Shown here piece after piece: positions 7,246-13,230 of a DNA stretch of 13,230 nucleotides. Origin of the DNA: Betaproteobacteria bacterium (lineage in GTDB: Bacteria > Pseudomonadota > Gammaproteobacteria > Burkholderiales > Burkholderiaceae). The first letter of the stretch is position 1; every line of letters starts with the position of its first letter. Where the stretch lies: contig RFXC01000118.1 in assembly GCA_009921765.1 (NCBI GenBank), positions 1 to 13,230 on the forward strand. The letters run 5' to 3'. The notes beneath the pieces were generated by a model. The model did not search any database. It was not told where the DNA came from and saw nothing but the letters and a program-made list of their open reading frames with translations. A program made the position numbers and the translations under genes.

Positions 7246-8262
7246 ATGAAACGACTGTTCATCAAGGCTTTAGTGGCCAACGTGGCTGCAGCGGGTCTCT
7301 GGGTGTCGGGCACCGCTGCCGCGCAGGACATCAAGGAGCGAACGATCAAGTTTGGTACCGTGGGTGCCGAGACGCACCCTTCCGTGCCCGGGATGAAGAA
7401 GTTCAAGGAACTGGTCGAAGCAGGCTCAAGTGGCAAGATCAAGGTCAATTTGTTTTTCAACGGGGCATTGGGCAGCGATCAGGCGGTTGTCACGGCCATG
7501 CAGGGCGGCACCATTGAGATGTCGGTGATGAACACAGGCATCCTGTCGAGCGTGGCGAAAGAACTCGCCATCTTCGATTTCCCGTTTCTGTTCGCCAATG
7601 AAAAGGAGAGCGACGCTTTGGTGGATGGTCCCGTTGGCCGCAAGTTGCACTCCAAGCTGGAAGAGAAGGGTCTGGTCGGCCTGTCCTACTGGGAGCTGGG
7701 ATACCGTCACATCACCAACAGCAAGCGAGCTGTCAACAAGGTGGAGGACCTGGCAGGCCTGAAGCTGCGCGTCATTCCGAATCCCATCAACGTGGCCTGG
7801 GTTAAGGCGCTGGGTGCGAACCCGACACCCATGCCCTTCCCCGAGGTCTACGGCGGCCTGGAACAGAAGGCTATCGACGGACAGGAGAATCCGGTGGCGG
7901 TGATTGCCTCCTCCAAATTCTATGAAGTGCAAAAACATATCGTGCTCAGCAATCACCAGTACAACCCGCAGTCGGTCGTGATGAGCAAGCGGCTCTGGGA
8001 TGCGCTGTCCCCGGCCGAGAAAAAAATTGTTGGAGACGCTGCGGATGCGGCTGCGAAGTCTCAGCGCGAAGCTGCCCGTTCCGCGGTAGCCGCCAACCTC
8101 GACGTTCTCAAAAAGAATGGCATGCAGGTCACGCAGTTCTCGCCCGCTGAAGTCGCCAAGCTGCGCGACCGGATGAAGCCGGTGGTCACGCAGTTCTCGG
8201 CCAACGTGGGTGAAGCCACGGTTAGTGAGGTGATGGCCGAGCTTGCAAGGATCCGCAATTGA
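7246..8262 (+). CDS. dctP: TRAP transporter substrate-binding protein (DctP family)
   Basis: A 338-residue periplasmic receptor for an organic acid. Residues 1-27 form a signal peptide ending TAAAQ. The DctP specificity region is clear: DLAGLKLRVIPNPINVAWVK with R175, the arginine that usually forms the salt bridge with the substrate carboxylate, then GANPTPMPFPEVYGGLEQKAIDGQENP (190-216). This indicates a carboxylated ligand, and the neighbouring enzymes suggest shikimate, quinate or 3-dehydroshikimate. I chose ATG 7246 over 7240 because AGGAG at 7235-7239 is six bases from the former and directly abuts the latter. The length is typical, and the receptor is the third gene of its importer. 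Confidence 0.95.
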   Translation: MKRLFIKALVANVAAAGLWVSGTAAAQDIKERTIKFGTVGAETHPSVPGMKKFKELVEAGSSGKIKVNLFFNGALGSDQAVVTAMQGGTIEMSVMNTGILSSVAKELAIFDFPFLFANEKESDALVDGPVGRKLHSKLEEKGLVGLSYWELGYRHITNSKRAVNKVEDLAGLKLRVIPNPINVAWVKALGANPTPMPFPEVYGGLEQKAIDGQENPVAVIASSKFYEVQKHIVLSNHQYNPQSVVMSKRLWDALSPAEKKIVGDAADAAAKSQREAARSAVAANLDVLKKNGMQVTQFSPAEVAKLRDRMKPVVTQFSANVGEATVSEVMAELARIRN

Positions 8263-8296
8263 GGCATGCGGCGCCTTTCATTTCGAGACTGACGGC

Positions 8297-9205
8297 ATGA
8301 TGATCTCCGGCCATACCCAGCTGATCGCGCACATCGGCTTCCCCACGCATTCCTTCAAGGCGCCGCTCATCTACAACCCCTGGTTTGAGCACGCCGGTGT
8401 CGATGCGGTGGTGGTGCCGATGGGGTGCCGGTCAGCGGACTATTCCACCTTCCTTCCCGCACTATTCAAGTTGTCGAATATCCGCGGAGCGCTCATCACC
8501 ATGCCGCACAAGGTGGCCACCCTCAGTCTAGTGGATGAGGTTAGGCCTGCGGCTCGGATCGCCGGTGCGGCCAATGCGGTTCGTCGCGAGGCCGACGGGC
8601 GTCTGGTGGCTGACCTCTTTGATGGTGAAGGTTTCGTGGGCGGTGTGCGCCGCCACGGACTTGACCCGCGCGGGATGCGGGTTTTGATCGTGGGGTCCGG
8701 TGGTGTCGGCAGTGCCATTGCAGCCTCAATGGCGGCAGCCGGTGCTAGGGAGCTCAGTCTGTTCGACGTCCGAGAGGCAGCGGCCGAGACACTGTCAAAG
8801 CGACTGATCGAACACTATCCTGCATTACGCGTGCGCACCGGCTCCAACGATCCAGCAGGTCACGATATCGTCGTCAACGCGACCCCTCTTGGAATGGAGC
8901 CTGGCGACCCTTTGCCGCTGGATGTCACCCGCCTGTCACCCTCCACGTTTGTCGGCGAGGTGGTCATGCGTCAGGACATGTCGGCCTTCCTGCAGGCGGC
9001 ACGCGATCGTGGCTGCCGCTATCAAATCGGTACCGACATGTTGTTCGAGCAGATTCCGGCCTACCTCGAGTTCTTTGGTCTGCCCAGCACGTCGGCGGAA
9101 GAGCTTCGCCGACTGGCCCGGCTTGATGGAGGCGTTGCCACCCATCTGGTGCCTGCTGTTGCGTCTGGGGATTCAGTCTCATCCTTGGAGGGAGCCGTCG
9201 CATGA
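8297..9205 (+). CDS. AroE-family (shikimate/quinate) dehydrogenase, divergent and probably NAD-dependent
   Basis: A 302-residue oxidoreductase that would oxidise a hydroaromatic alcohol such as shikimate. The catalytic pair is recognisable: K72 in TMPHK and D109 in FDGEGF. The C-terminal DMLFEQIPAYLEFF (247-260) keeps the conserved Gln252. The Rossmann loop is GSGGVGSA (133-140). The second strand ends LFDVREA, with acidic D157 where NADP-specific AroE has Asn-Arg-Thr, suggesting NAD use as in catabolic quinate/shikimate dehydrogenases. The substrate Ser-x-Ser (HSLSP in AroE) reads HSFKAP, and the usual NTD reads LFD, so the substrate may not be shikimate itself. ATG 8297 or 8300 is likely; a TTG at 8243 inside dctP is less so. 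It lies 34 bases after dctP and overlaps the next gene as ATGA. It is probably not the biosynthetic AroE. Confidence 0.85.
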   Translation: MMISGHTQLIAHIGFPTHSFKAPLIYNPWFEHAGVDAVVVPMGCRSADYSTFLPALFKLSNIRGALITMPHKVATLSLVDEVRPAARIAGAANAVRREADGRLVADLFDGEGFVGGVRRHGLDPRGMRVLIVGSGGVGSAIAASMAAAGARELSLFDVREAAAETLSKRLIEHYPALRVRTGSNDPAGHDIVVNATPLGMEPGDPLPLDVTRLSPSTFVGEVVMRQDMSAFLQAARDRGCRYQIGTDMLFEQIPAYLEFFGLPSTSAEELRRLARLDGGVATHLVPAVASGDSVSSLEGAVA

Positions 9206-10074
9206 ACGAAGCCGCTGAGCGCGAACCGATAGCCGATGTCGCCAATCCAATGGGGATTGAGGGCATCGAGTATGTGGAATACCGCGTATCCCGACCTCAG
9301 GCGCTGGGTCAGGTGTTGGAGCTCATGGGCTTTCGGCCCGTCGCTCGCCACCGTTCGCGCGAAGTGCTGCTGTACCGGCAGGGCGAGATGAACGTCATCA
9401 TCAATGCCCACGCCGGCTCGACATCTCATGGCGCGACATTGCCCGAGGTACCCGCCATAGCGGCTCTTGCCTTACGTGTGCGTAACGCGGCATCCGCACA
9501 CCGTCGCGCATTGGACCTCGGCGCATGGGACGTTCCCGCTCAGGTGGCGCCCATGGAGCTGAACATACCGGCAATTCATGGGGTCGGTGCGAGCCGAATC
9601 TACTTCGTCGACCGTCACCGCGAGTTCTCCATCTACGATGTCGACTTTGTACCCATTCCAGGGGTGGATCGCCATCCCCCTGCAGTGGCGGGGCTTCGCT
9701 GGTTCGGTCTGGTGCAGTACATCGGATTGGAGCGCAGCGATGACTGGGTCGCGTTCTACGATGAGCTGTTCGGCTTCAGGGAACTGGGCAAAGACCGCAT
9801 GACCGGCATACTGCCGACGGGCCGTGTGTTGCGCAGCCCCGATGGCAGCCTTCAATTGCAACTCATCGAGTCGGACCCGCTGGTCACCGACGTCACCGAG
9901 CGCCTGCAACGCGTAGCCTTGGCCGCCCCGGACGTTCCTGCGGCAGCGGCCGCACTTAAGGCGCGCGGTGTCCACTTTGTCGAGACCGAGCGTTTACACG
10001 TGGATGCTCGCGGCGCACTCACTCAAAGCTGGCTTGGCGGGCTCATGTTTGAGCTCATCCACGCGGACAGGTAA
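9202..10074 (+). CDS. VOC / 4-hydroxyphenylpyruvate dioxygenase-like protein (QuiC1 C-terminal-domain homologue)
   Basis: A 290-residue protein with two VOC halves. The first half (20-150) contains EYVEYRVS, LMGFRPVARHRSREVLLYRQ and GEMNVIINAHAG, which resemble the HPPD-like domain fused to 3-dehydroshikimate dehydratase in Pseudomonas QuiC1. The second half (165-290) contains FYDELFGFRELG (185-196) and ends GGLMFELI. HPPD enzymes bind iron with His, His and Glu; here the strand at 171-176 is VQYIGL with no His, the second site is LQRVAL with R237, and only E284 remains. Iron-dependent dioxygenase activity is therefore unlikely, and a structural, regulatory or sensing role beside the dehydratase is more plausible. 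It is translationally coupled to the AroE-like gene, and the TIM-barrel gene follows 17 bases later. Confidence 0.8.
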   Translation: MNEAAEREPIADVANPMGIEGIEYVEYRVSRPQALGQVLELMGFRPVARHRSREVLLYRQGEMNVIINAHAGSTSHGATLPEVPAIAALALRVRNAASAHRRALDLGAWDVPAQVAPMELNIPAIHGVGASRIYFVDRHREFSIYDVDFVPIPGVDRHPPAVAGLRWFGLVQYIGLERSDDWVAFYDELFGFRELGKDRMTGILPTGRVLRSPDGSLQLQLIESDPLVTDVTERLQRVALAAPDVPAAAAALKARGVHFVETERLHVDARGALTQSWLGGLMFELIHADR

Positions 10075-10091
10075 GGCGCAGGGGGCGACTC

Positions 10092-10985
10092 ATGTTCATC
10101 CGCGACTTCGGCATGGATACCATTACGCTGGCGGGAAGCTTGCCCAACAAGCTCCTCGCCATTCGCGAGGCGGGCTTTTCGCAAGTGATGCTGTCTGCGC
10201 GCGATCTCACCCAGCATCACGGCGGTGTGGATGAGGCAATCGCCTGCGTACGCGCGAGTAGACTGCGTGTCACTGGTTTTCAGGTCCTGCGCGACTTTGA
10301 GGGGCTGTCGGGGCACCTGCACGAGTACAAGGTGGATGTCGCCAAGAGCATGATCGGCATGGCGTCGGCGGTGGGCGCCCCCCTGCTGCTGGTTTGCTCG
10401 TCTACGTCCCAGCATGCGAGCGACAACCTTGATGCCATTGCGCGTGATCTTCGCAAGCTCGCCATATTGGCAGTGCCTCACGGCATCCGCATCGCCTACG
10501 AAGGTTTGTCGTGGGGCCGCTATATCAACGAATACACGCAGGCCTGGGCTGCCGTGGCGCGCGCGAACATGCCAAACCTGGGTCTGGGAATCGACTCGTA
10601 TCACATCTTTGCCACCCGCACACCGCTTGATCCCCTGGACGAGGTCGATCCGTCCAGGGTGTTTTTCGTGCAGTTGTCGGACTTCATGTGGCAAGAAGTG
10701 CGTACCCCCGAAGAACGGATGGCTACCGCGCGAACCTTTCGGGTCTTCCCGGGAGAAGGTGTTCATGGCCCGGCGCTAACAGATCTGGTGCAGCGGCTGG
10801 ATCGCATGGGCTATGCCGGCGACTACAGCTTCGAAGTCTTTAACGATGACTACCAGCAAATGCCACCTGCCGCCGTGGCGCAGCGTGCGCGCCGCGCCGC
10901 CGTCTGGCTGGCTGAAGACGTTCTGCAGCGCGACGTGCCGCTGCCGCAGACGGTGCGCTGGCGCAAGCCATCTTCCGGTGCTTAA
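10092..10985 (+). CDS. Putative 3-dehydroshikimate dehydratase, TIM-barrel (QuiC1 N-domain type)
   Basis: A 297-residue xylose-isomerase-like TIM-barrel protein. The predicted reaction is 3-dehydroshikimate to protocatechuate plus water (EC 4.2.1.118). It follows the pattern I know from QuiC1: ITLAGSLPNKLLAIREAGF (11-29), FQVLRDFEG (63-71), LLLVCSS, and IAYEGLSWGRYINEY (134-148). Likely metal and active-site residues are E137, D168 and H171 in LGIDSYHIFA, Q194 in FFVQLSDF, R217 in FRVFPGEG, and E248 in SFEVFNDDY. In QuiC1 this domain is fused to an HPPD-like domain; here that partner is the preceding gene. The early strand reads VMLSARDL where I remember acidic residues (VEIFE), a difference of unknown effect. 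A GGGGGCG site precedes ATG 10092. A sugar or inositol isomerase is the main alternative. Confidence 0.78.
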   Translation: MFIRDFGMDTITLAGSLPNKLLAIREAGFSQVMLSARDLTQHHGGVDEAIACVRASRLRVTGFQVLRDFEGLSGHLHEYKVDVAKSMIGMASAVGAPLLLVCSSTSQHASDNLDAIARDLRKLAILAVPHGIRIAYEGLSWGRYINEYTQAWAAVARANMPNLGLGIDSYHIFATRTPLDPLDEVDPSRVFFVQLSDFMWQEVRTPEERMATARTFRVFPGEGVHGPALTDLVQRLDRMGYAGDYSFEVFNDDYQQMPPAAVAQRARRAAVWLAEDVLQRDVPLPQTVRWRKPSSGA

Positions 10986-11082
10986 GCCCACTCCTGGCGG
11001 CCAGCCTGAAATCCGATAGCCCTCATGCGACAGCATGGAGGCAACGCTTCCGTTGTCGAATGTAGGATCCCGGAGTCATAAC
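10986..11082 (+). other. Short gap before the PmdC gene
   Basis: I see no gene, convincing promoter or T-run hairpin in these 97 bases. The reading frame of the next gene is open back to 11035, but the protein family starts at 11083. The lack of a terminator is compatible with pmdC being transcribed with the upstream genes. Confidence 0.4.
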
Positions 11083-12030
11083 ATGACCCTCAACGTAGCC
11101 CTTGTCGGGGCCGGTGCGTTTGGCATCAAACACCTGGACGGTATTCGGAATATCGCAGATGTGAAGGTGCTCAGCCTCGTCGATCGGGACCTCGCCAAGG
11201 TCCAGGGACTTGCCGACCGATACGGCATTCCCCATGTCGCTACCGATCTGGCTGAGATCCTCAAGATCGATGCGGTGGATGCCGTGATTCTGTGCACGCC
11301 CACACAGGTGCATGCCTCGCAATCCATTGCCTGTCTCGAGGCGGGCAAACACGTACAGGTCGAGATCCCTCTGTGCGACGTGCTCGCGGATGGACTGCGG
11401 GTGGTGCAGTTGCAGCGGCAGACCGGCAAGGTCGCGATGTGTGGCCATACCCGGCGCTTCAACCCCAGCCATCAATGGGTCCACAAGAAAATCGTCGCCG
11501 GCCAGCTACACATTCAACAAATGGACGTGCAAACCCATTTCTTCCGCCGCACCAACACCAATGCGCTGGGCGAGCCGCGCAGCTGGACCGATCACCTGCT
11601 GTGGCACCACGCCGCGCACACAGTGGATCTCTTTGTGCATCAGGTCGGCAGTCCTATCGTCAAGGCCAATGCCATCCAGGGGCCTATACACCCCGCTCTC
11701 GGTATTGCGATGGACATGAGCATCCAGCTGAAGGCCGCCAACGGTGCGATCTGCACGCTCAGCCTGTCTTTCAACAACGACGGGCCTCTGGGCACGGTGT
11801 TTCGATATATCGGCGACACCGGCACCTACATCGCCCGCTACGACGATTTGTTCAATGGCAGGGAGGAAAAAATCGACGTTTCCCGGGTGGCGGCTTCGAT
11901 GAACGGCATTGAACTTCAGGACCGCGAGTTCTTCGCCGCCATTCGCGCGGGCACGGAACCTAACGCCAGCGTTGCACAGGTGTTACCGTGTTACGAAGTG
12001 TTGGATAAATTGGAACAGCAACTGGCCTGA
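11083..12030 (+). CDS. pmdC: 4-carboxy-2-hydroxymuconate-6-semialdehyde dehydrogenase (LigC/PmdC)
   Basis: A 315-residue Gfo/Idh/MocA-family enzyme that oxidises the cyclic hemiacetal of 4-carboxy-2-hydroxymuconate-6-semialdehyde to 2-pyrone-4,6-dicarboxylate in protocatechuate 4,5-cleavage. The sequence is strikingly like LigC/PmdC as I remember them: LVGAGAFGIKHLDG (7-20, Rossmann), CTPTQVHASQ (71-80), VQVEIPL with Ile at the usual EKP lysine (92-97), GHTRRFNPSHQWVHKKIVAG (121-140), and WTDHLLWHHAAHTVDLF (168-184). The length matches. ATG 11083 has a GGAG site seven bases upstream; the frame stays open to 11035 without family support. No dioxygenase (pmdAB), hydrolase (pmdD) or aldolase gene is in the window, so the rest of the pathway must be encoded elsewhere. 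Its place after the dehydratase explains the fate of protocatechuate. Confidence 0.9.
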   Translation: MTLNVALVGAGAFGIKHLDGIRNIADVKVLSLVDRDLAKVQGLADRYGIPHVATDLAEILKIDAVDAVILCTPTQVHASQSIACLEAGKHVQVEIPLCDVLADGLRVVQLQRQTGKVAMCGHTRRFNPSHQWVHKKIVAGQLHIQQMDVQTHFFRRTNTNALGEPRSWTDHLLWHHAAHTVDLFVHQVGSPIVKANAIQGPIHPALGIAMDMSIQLKAANGAICTLSLSFNNDGPLGTVFRYIGDTGTYIARYDDLFNGREEKIDVSRVAASMNGIELQDREFFAAIRAGTEPNASVAQVLPCYEVLDKLEQQLA

Positions 12031-12096
12031 GTCCGTAAGGTTGCATCAAGACCTTTCTTGGACGCTTGGGCCAGCGTGACCGTCTGTAGACAGCTC

Positions 12097-12189
12097 TGGT
12101 GCCCCGGGCCGGACTCGAACCGGCACGCCCCCTTTCGGGATAGCGGCGGATTTTAAGTCCGCTGTGTCTACCGGTTTCACCACCGGGGC
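12097..12189 (-). tRNA. leuZ: tRNA-Leu (UAA)
   Basis: The acceptor arms GCCCCGG and CCGGGGC pair, followed by A and an encoded CCA (12099-12097). The anticodon stem GCGGA/TCCGC encloses the loop CTTAAAA, giving anticodon UAA at 12155-12153. The T arm has GGTTCGAGTCC. The long variable arm (CGCTATCCCGAAAGGGGGCG region) is expected for tRNA-Leu. It is the last gene of the Gly-Cys-Leu array, equivalent to leuZ. Confidence 0.97.
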
Positions 12190-12224
12190 AGGCAACGCGC
12201 GTTCGGGAAACGCGCGGCATGAAG

Positions 12225-12298
12225 TGGAGGCGGGGGTCGGAATCGAACCGGCGTACACGGCTTTGCAGGCCGCTGCATAACCACTCTGCCACCCCGCC
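12225..12298 (-). tRNA. cysT: tRNA-Cys (GCA)
   Basis: The acceptor GGCGGGG pairs with CCCCGCC, and CCA is encoded (12227-12225). The anticodon loop CCTGCAAAG carries GCA at 12266-12264. The T arm reads GGTTCGATTCC. The length is 74 bases with the CCA. It is the middle gene of the array. Confidence 0.97.
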
Positions 12299-12346
12299 GG
12301 GTGTGCAACCGAAACCACCAGAGGAATGCGCATGCACGCTGAATAA

Positions 12347-12371
12347 AAAAGGGAAGCCGCGCTTCCCTTTT
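12347..12371 (-). terminator. Strong intrinsic terminator-like hairpin between tRNA-Gly and tRNA-Cys
   Basis: An 11-bp perfect stem (12347-12357 with 12361-12371) encloses a CGC loop. On the minus strand it is followed by TTTTTTA, a typical intrinsic terminator. On the plus strand it ends in TTTTC, so it may work both ways. It stands 27 bases downstream of tRNA-Gly and 49 bases upstream of tRNA-Cys. Confidence 0.8.
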
Positions 12372-12397
12372 CACGAGCATCCAACGCTCTGGCAATC

Positions 12398-12473
12398 TGG
12401 AGCGGGAGACGAGTCTCGAACTCGCGACCTCAACCTTGGCAAGGTTGCGCTCTACCAACTGAGCTACTCCCGC
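12398..12473 (-). tRNA. glyW: tRNA-Gly (GCC)
   Basis: The acceptor GCGGGAG pairs with CTCCCGC, and CCA is encoded (12400-12398). The D arm reads AGCTCAGTTGGTAGAGC. The anticodon loop CTTGCCAAG carries GCC at 12440-12438. The T arm reads AGTTCGAGACT. Its 5' end is about six bases after the predicted transcription start of the promoter at 12486-12514. Confidence 0.97.
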
Positions 12474-12485
12474 GGACAGCCCGTG

Positions 12486-12514
12486 AATATAGCCACTCAA
12501 AGGCCAGGTGTCAA
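12486..12514 (-). promoter_or_regulatory. Near-consensus sigma70 promoter of the tRNA cluster
   Basis: On the minus strand TTGACA (12514-12509, full consensus) and TATATT (12491-12486) are 17 bases apart. A GC-rich discriminator CACGGGC follows, typical of stringently controlled stable-RNA promoters. Initiation would fall near 12479, so tRNA-Gly can be made independently of pgsA. Confidence 0.85.
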
Positions 12515-12533
12515 ACGAGGAACTTGATACGGC

Positions 12534-13097
12534 TCACCGCGCGCCGTTGAGATAAGGCCAGGCGCGTCTCAGGTAATACACCATCGACCAGACCGTGAGC
12601 ACGGATGCGAGATAGATCAGCCAGGTGCCAACGATTCGGGTATCGAGGAGTCCGAAGAGCGTGCCGTGAAAAAGCAGCATCGGAATCGCCACGAGCTGGG
12701 CGATGGTCTTCAGCTTGCCGATGGAATGCACCGCCACGCTCGCACTCGCGCCCATCTGAGCCATCCATTCGCGAAGCGCCGAGATGGTGATTTCACGCCC
12801 GATGATGATCGCGGCCACGAGCGCATCGACCCGATCCAGATGCACCAGCACCACCAGCGCTGTGCACACAATGAGCTTGTCGGCCACCGGATCCAGAAAT
12901 GCGCCAAACGCCGAGGTTTGCGCCATCTTTCGGGCAAGCCAGCCGTCCAGCCAATCAGTCAGCGCAGCACCCACGAAAAGCACTGTGGCGATGACATCAC
13001 GGGCAGCGGGCGACACCGGCAGATAGAACACGCCCACCAGAAGGGGAATGGCCAACACACGTAGCCAGGTGAGCAGGTTCGGGAGGTTTGAGAACAT
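12534..13097 (-). CDS. pgsA: CDP-diacylglycerol-glycerol-3-phosphate 3-phosphatidyltransferase
   Basis: A 187-residue inner-membrane enzyme that makes phosphatidylglycerophosphate, the committed step to phosphatidylglycerol and cardiolipin. The CDP-alcohol phosphotransferase signature is complete: DWLDGWLAR with D48 and D51, then GAFLDPVAD with D69 and D73 (residues 48-73). The N-terminus NLPNLLTWLRVLAIPLLV is typical of PgsA. Several hydrophobic segments follow. The frame continues upstream to 13181, but ATG 13097 fits the family and lies 52 bases after the uvrC stop; no good ribosome-binding site is visible, so translation may depend on uvrC. The order uvrC-pgsA-tRNA is widely conserved in proteobacteria. 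Confidence 0.95.
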   Translation of the reverse strand: MFSNLPNLLTWLRVLAIPLLVGVFYLPVSPAARDVIATVLFVGAALTDWLDGWLARKMAQTSAFGAFLDPVADKLIVCTALVVLVHLDRVDALVAAIIIGREITISALREWMAQMGASASVAVHSIGKLKTIAQLVAIPMLLFHGTLFGLLDTRIVGTWLIYLASVLTVWSMVYYLRRAWPYLNGAR

Positions 13098-13149
13098 GAG
13101 TGAAGAAAGACGCCGACAGACTGGGTACGCCGACAGCACTAGCCACGGG

Positions 13150-13230
13150 TCAATGCAGCCGACGATAAATTTCCTCGGCAAGCGCTCTTGATATGCCGTC
13201 GACCCCGGCCAGGTCCTCGACGCTGGCCGC
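13150..13230 (-). CDS. uvrC: Excinuclease ABC subunit C (3' end only)
   Basis: The last 26 codons of a gene entering from the right edge. They read ASVEDLAGVDGISRALAEEI and end YRRLH, matching the C-terminal helix-hairpin-helix end of UvrC, which cuts DNA on both sides of lesions in nucleotide excision repair. The catalytic parts are outside the window. Identity is strengthened by the pgsA gene immediately downstream. Confidence 0.85.
   Translation of the reverse strand, partial: AASVEDLAGVDGISRALAEEIYRRLH

Noticed and set aside
6723..7517. 264-aa plus-strand open frame across the dctM-dctP junction
   Set aside because: It is an out-of-frame shadow of two clear TRAP genes, with a composition rich in Arg, His and Gly and no domain.
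8297..12030. Inositol (IolE/IolG-like) catabolism as the meaning of the TIM-barrel plus Gfo/Idh pair
   Set aside because: The Gfo/Idh protein matches LigC/PmdC motifs closely and the TIM-barrel matches the QuiC1 pattern, so an aromatic pathway explains all genes better.
12062..12077. ACGCT-N6-AGCGT hairpin as terminator of pmdC
   Set aside because: The stem is only five base pairs and no T-run follows.
12097..12189. tRNA-Leu as an integration (att) site of a genomic island
   Set aside because: I found no integrase gene or direct repeat of the tRNA 3' end, and the tRNA cluster keeps the conserved housekeeping order.

Overview
The window looks like a chromosomal segment of a GC-rich betaproteobacterium of the order Burkholderiales. 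The reasons are an orphan Bug-type solute receptor (a family greatly expanded in Bordetella, Cupriavidus and Comamonadaceae), a LigC/PmdC-type enzyme of protocatechuate 4,5-cleavage, and general codon use. I see no transposase, integrase, CRISPR array or prophage gene.

Left part (1-4273): a partial YbbA/LolD-type ABC ATPase gene lies divergent to a tesA-like GDSL lysophospholipase/esterase gene, the same pairing as ybbA/tesA in E. coli. The two start codons overlap. Next, on the minus strand, come an orphan tripartite-tricarboxylate (Bug) receptor with a very good sigma70 promoter, and a large solitary flagellin whose central region is an internal tandem duplication.

Middle part (4606-12030): a plus-strand block that reads as one catabolic system. 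It contains a TetR regulator, a complete DctQ-DctM-DctP TRAP importer, a divergent AroE-family dehydrogenase, a VOC/HPPD-like protein, a TIM-barrel protein resembling the dehydratase half of QuiC1, and a PmdC/LigC dehydrogenase. The simplest reading is uptake of shikimate or a related hydroaromatic acid, NAD-linked oxidation to 3-dehydroshikimate, dehydration to protocatechuate, and (with 4,5-dioxygenase genes elsewhere) oxidation of the meta-cleavage product to 2-pyrone-4,6-dicarboxylate. The unusual point is that the two domains fused in Pseudomonas QuiC1 are two separate genes here, in inverted order. The VOC partner has lost two of the three expected metal ligands, and the AroE-like enzyme lacks the usual substrate-binding Ser-x-Ser.

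Right part (12097-13230, minus strand): the widely conserved order uvrC (3' end) - pgsA - tRNA-Gly(GCC) - tRNA-Cys(GCA) - tRNA-Leu(UAA), equivalent to uvrC-pgsA-glyW-cysT-leuZ of E. coli. A near-consensus promoter precedes tRNA-Gly and a strong hairpin terminator sits between tRNA-Gly and tRNA-Cys. The catabolic block therefore converges on a housekeeping tRNA cluster.

All functions come from reading the translated sequence and remembered family features. No alignment or database search was run.
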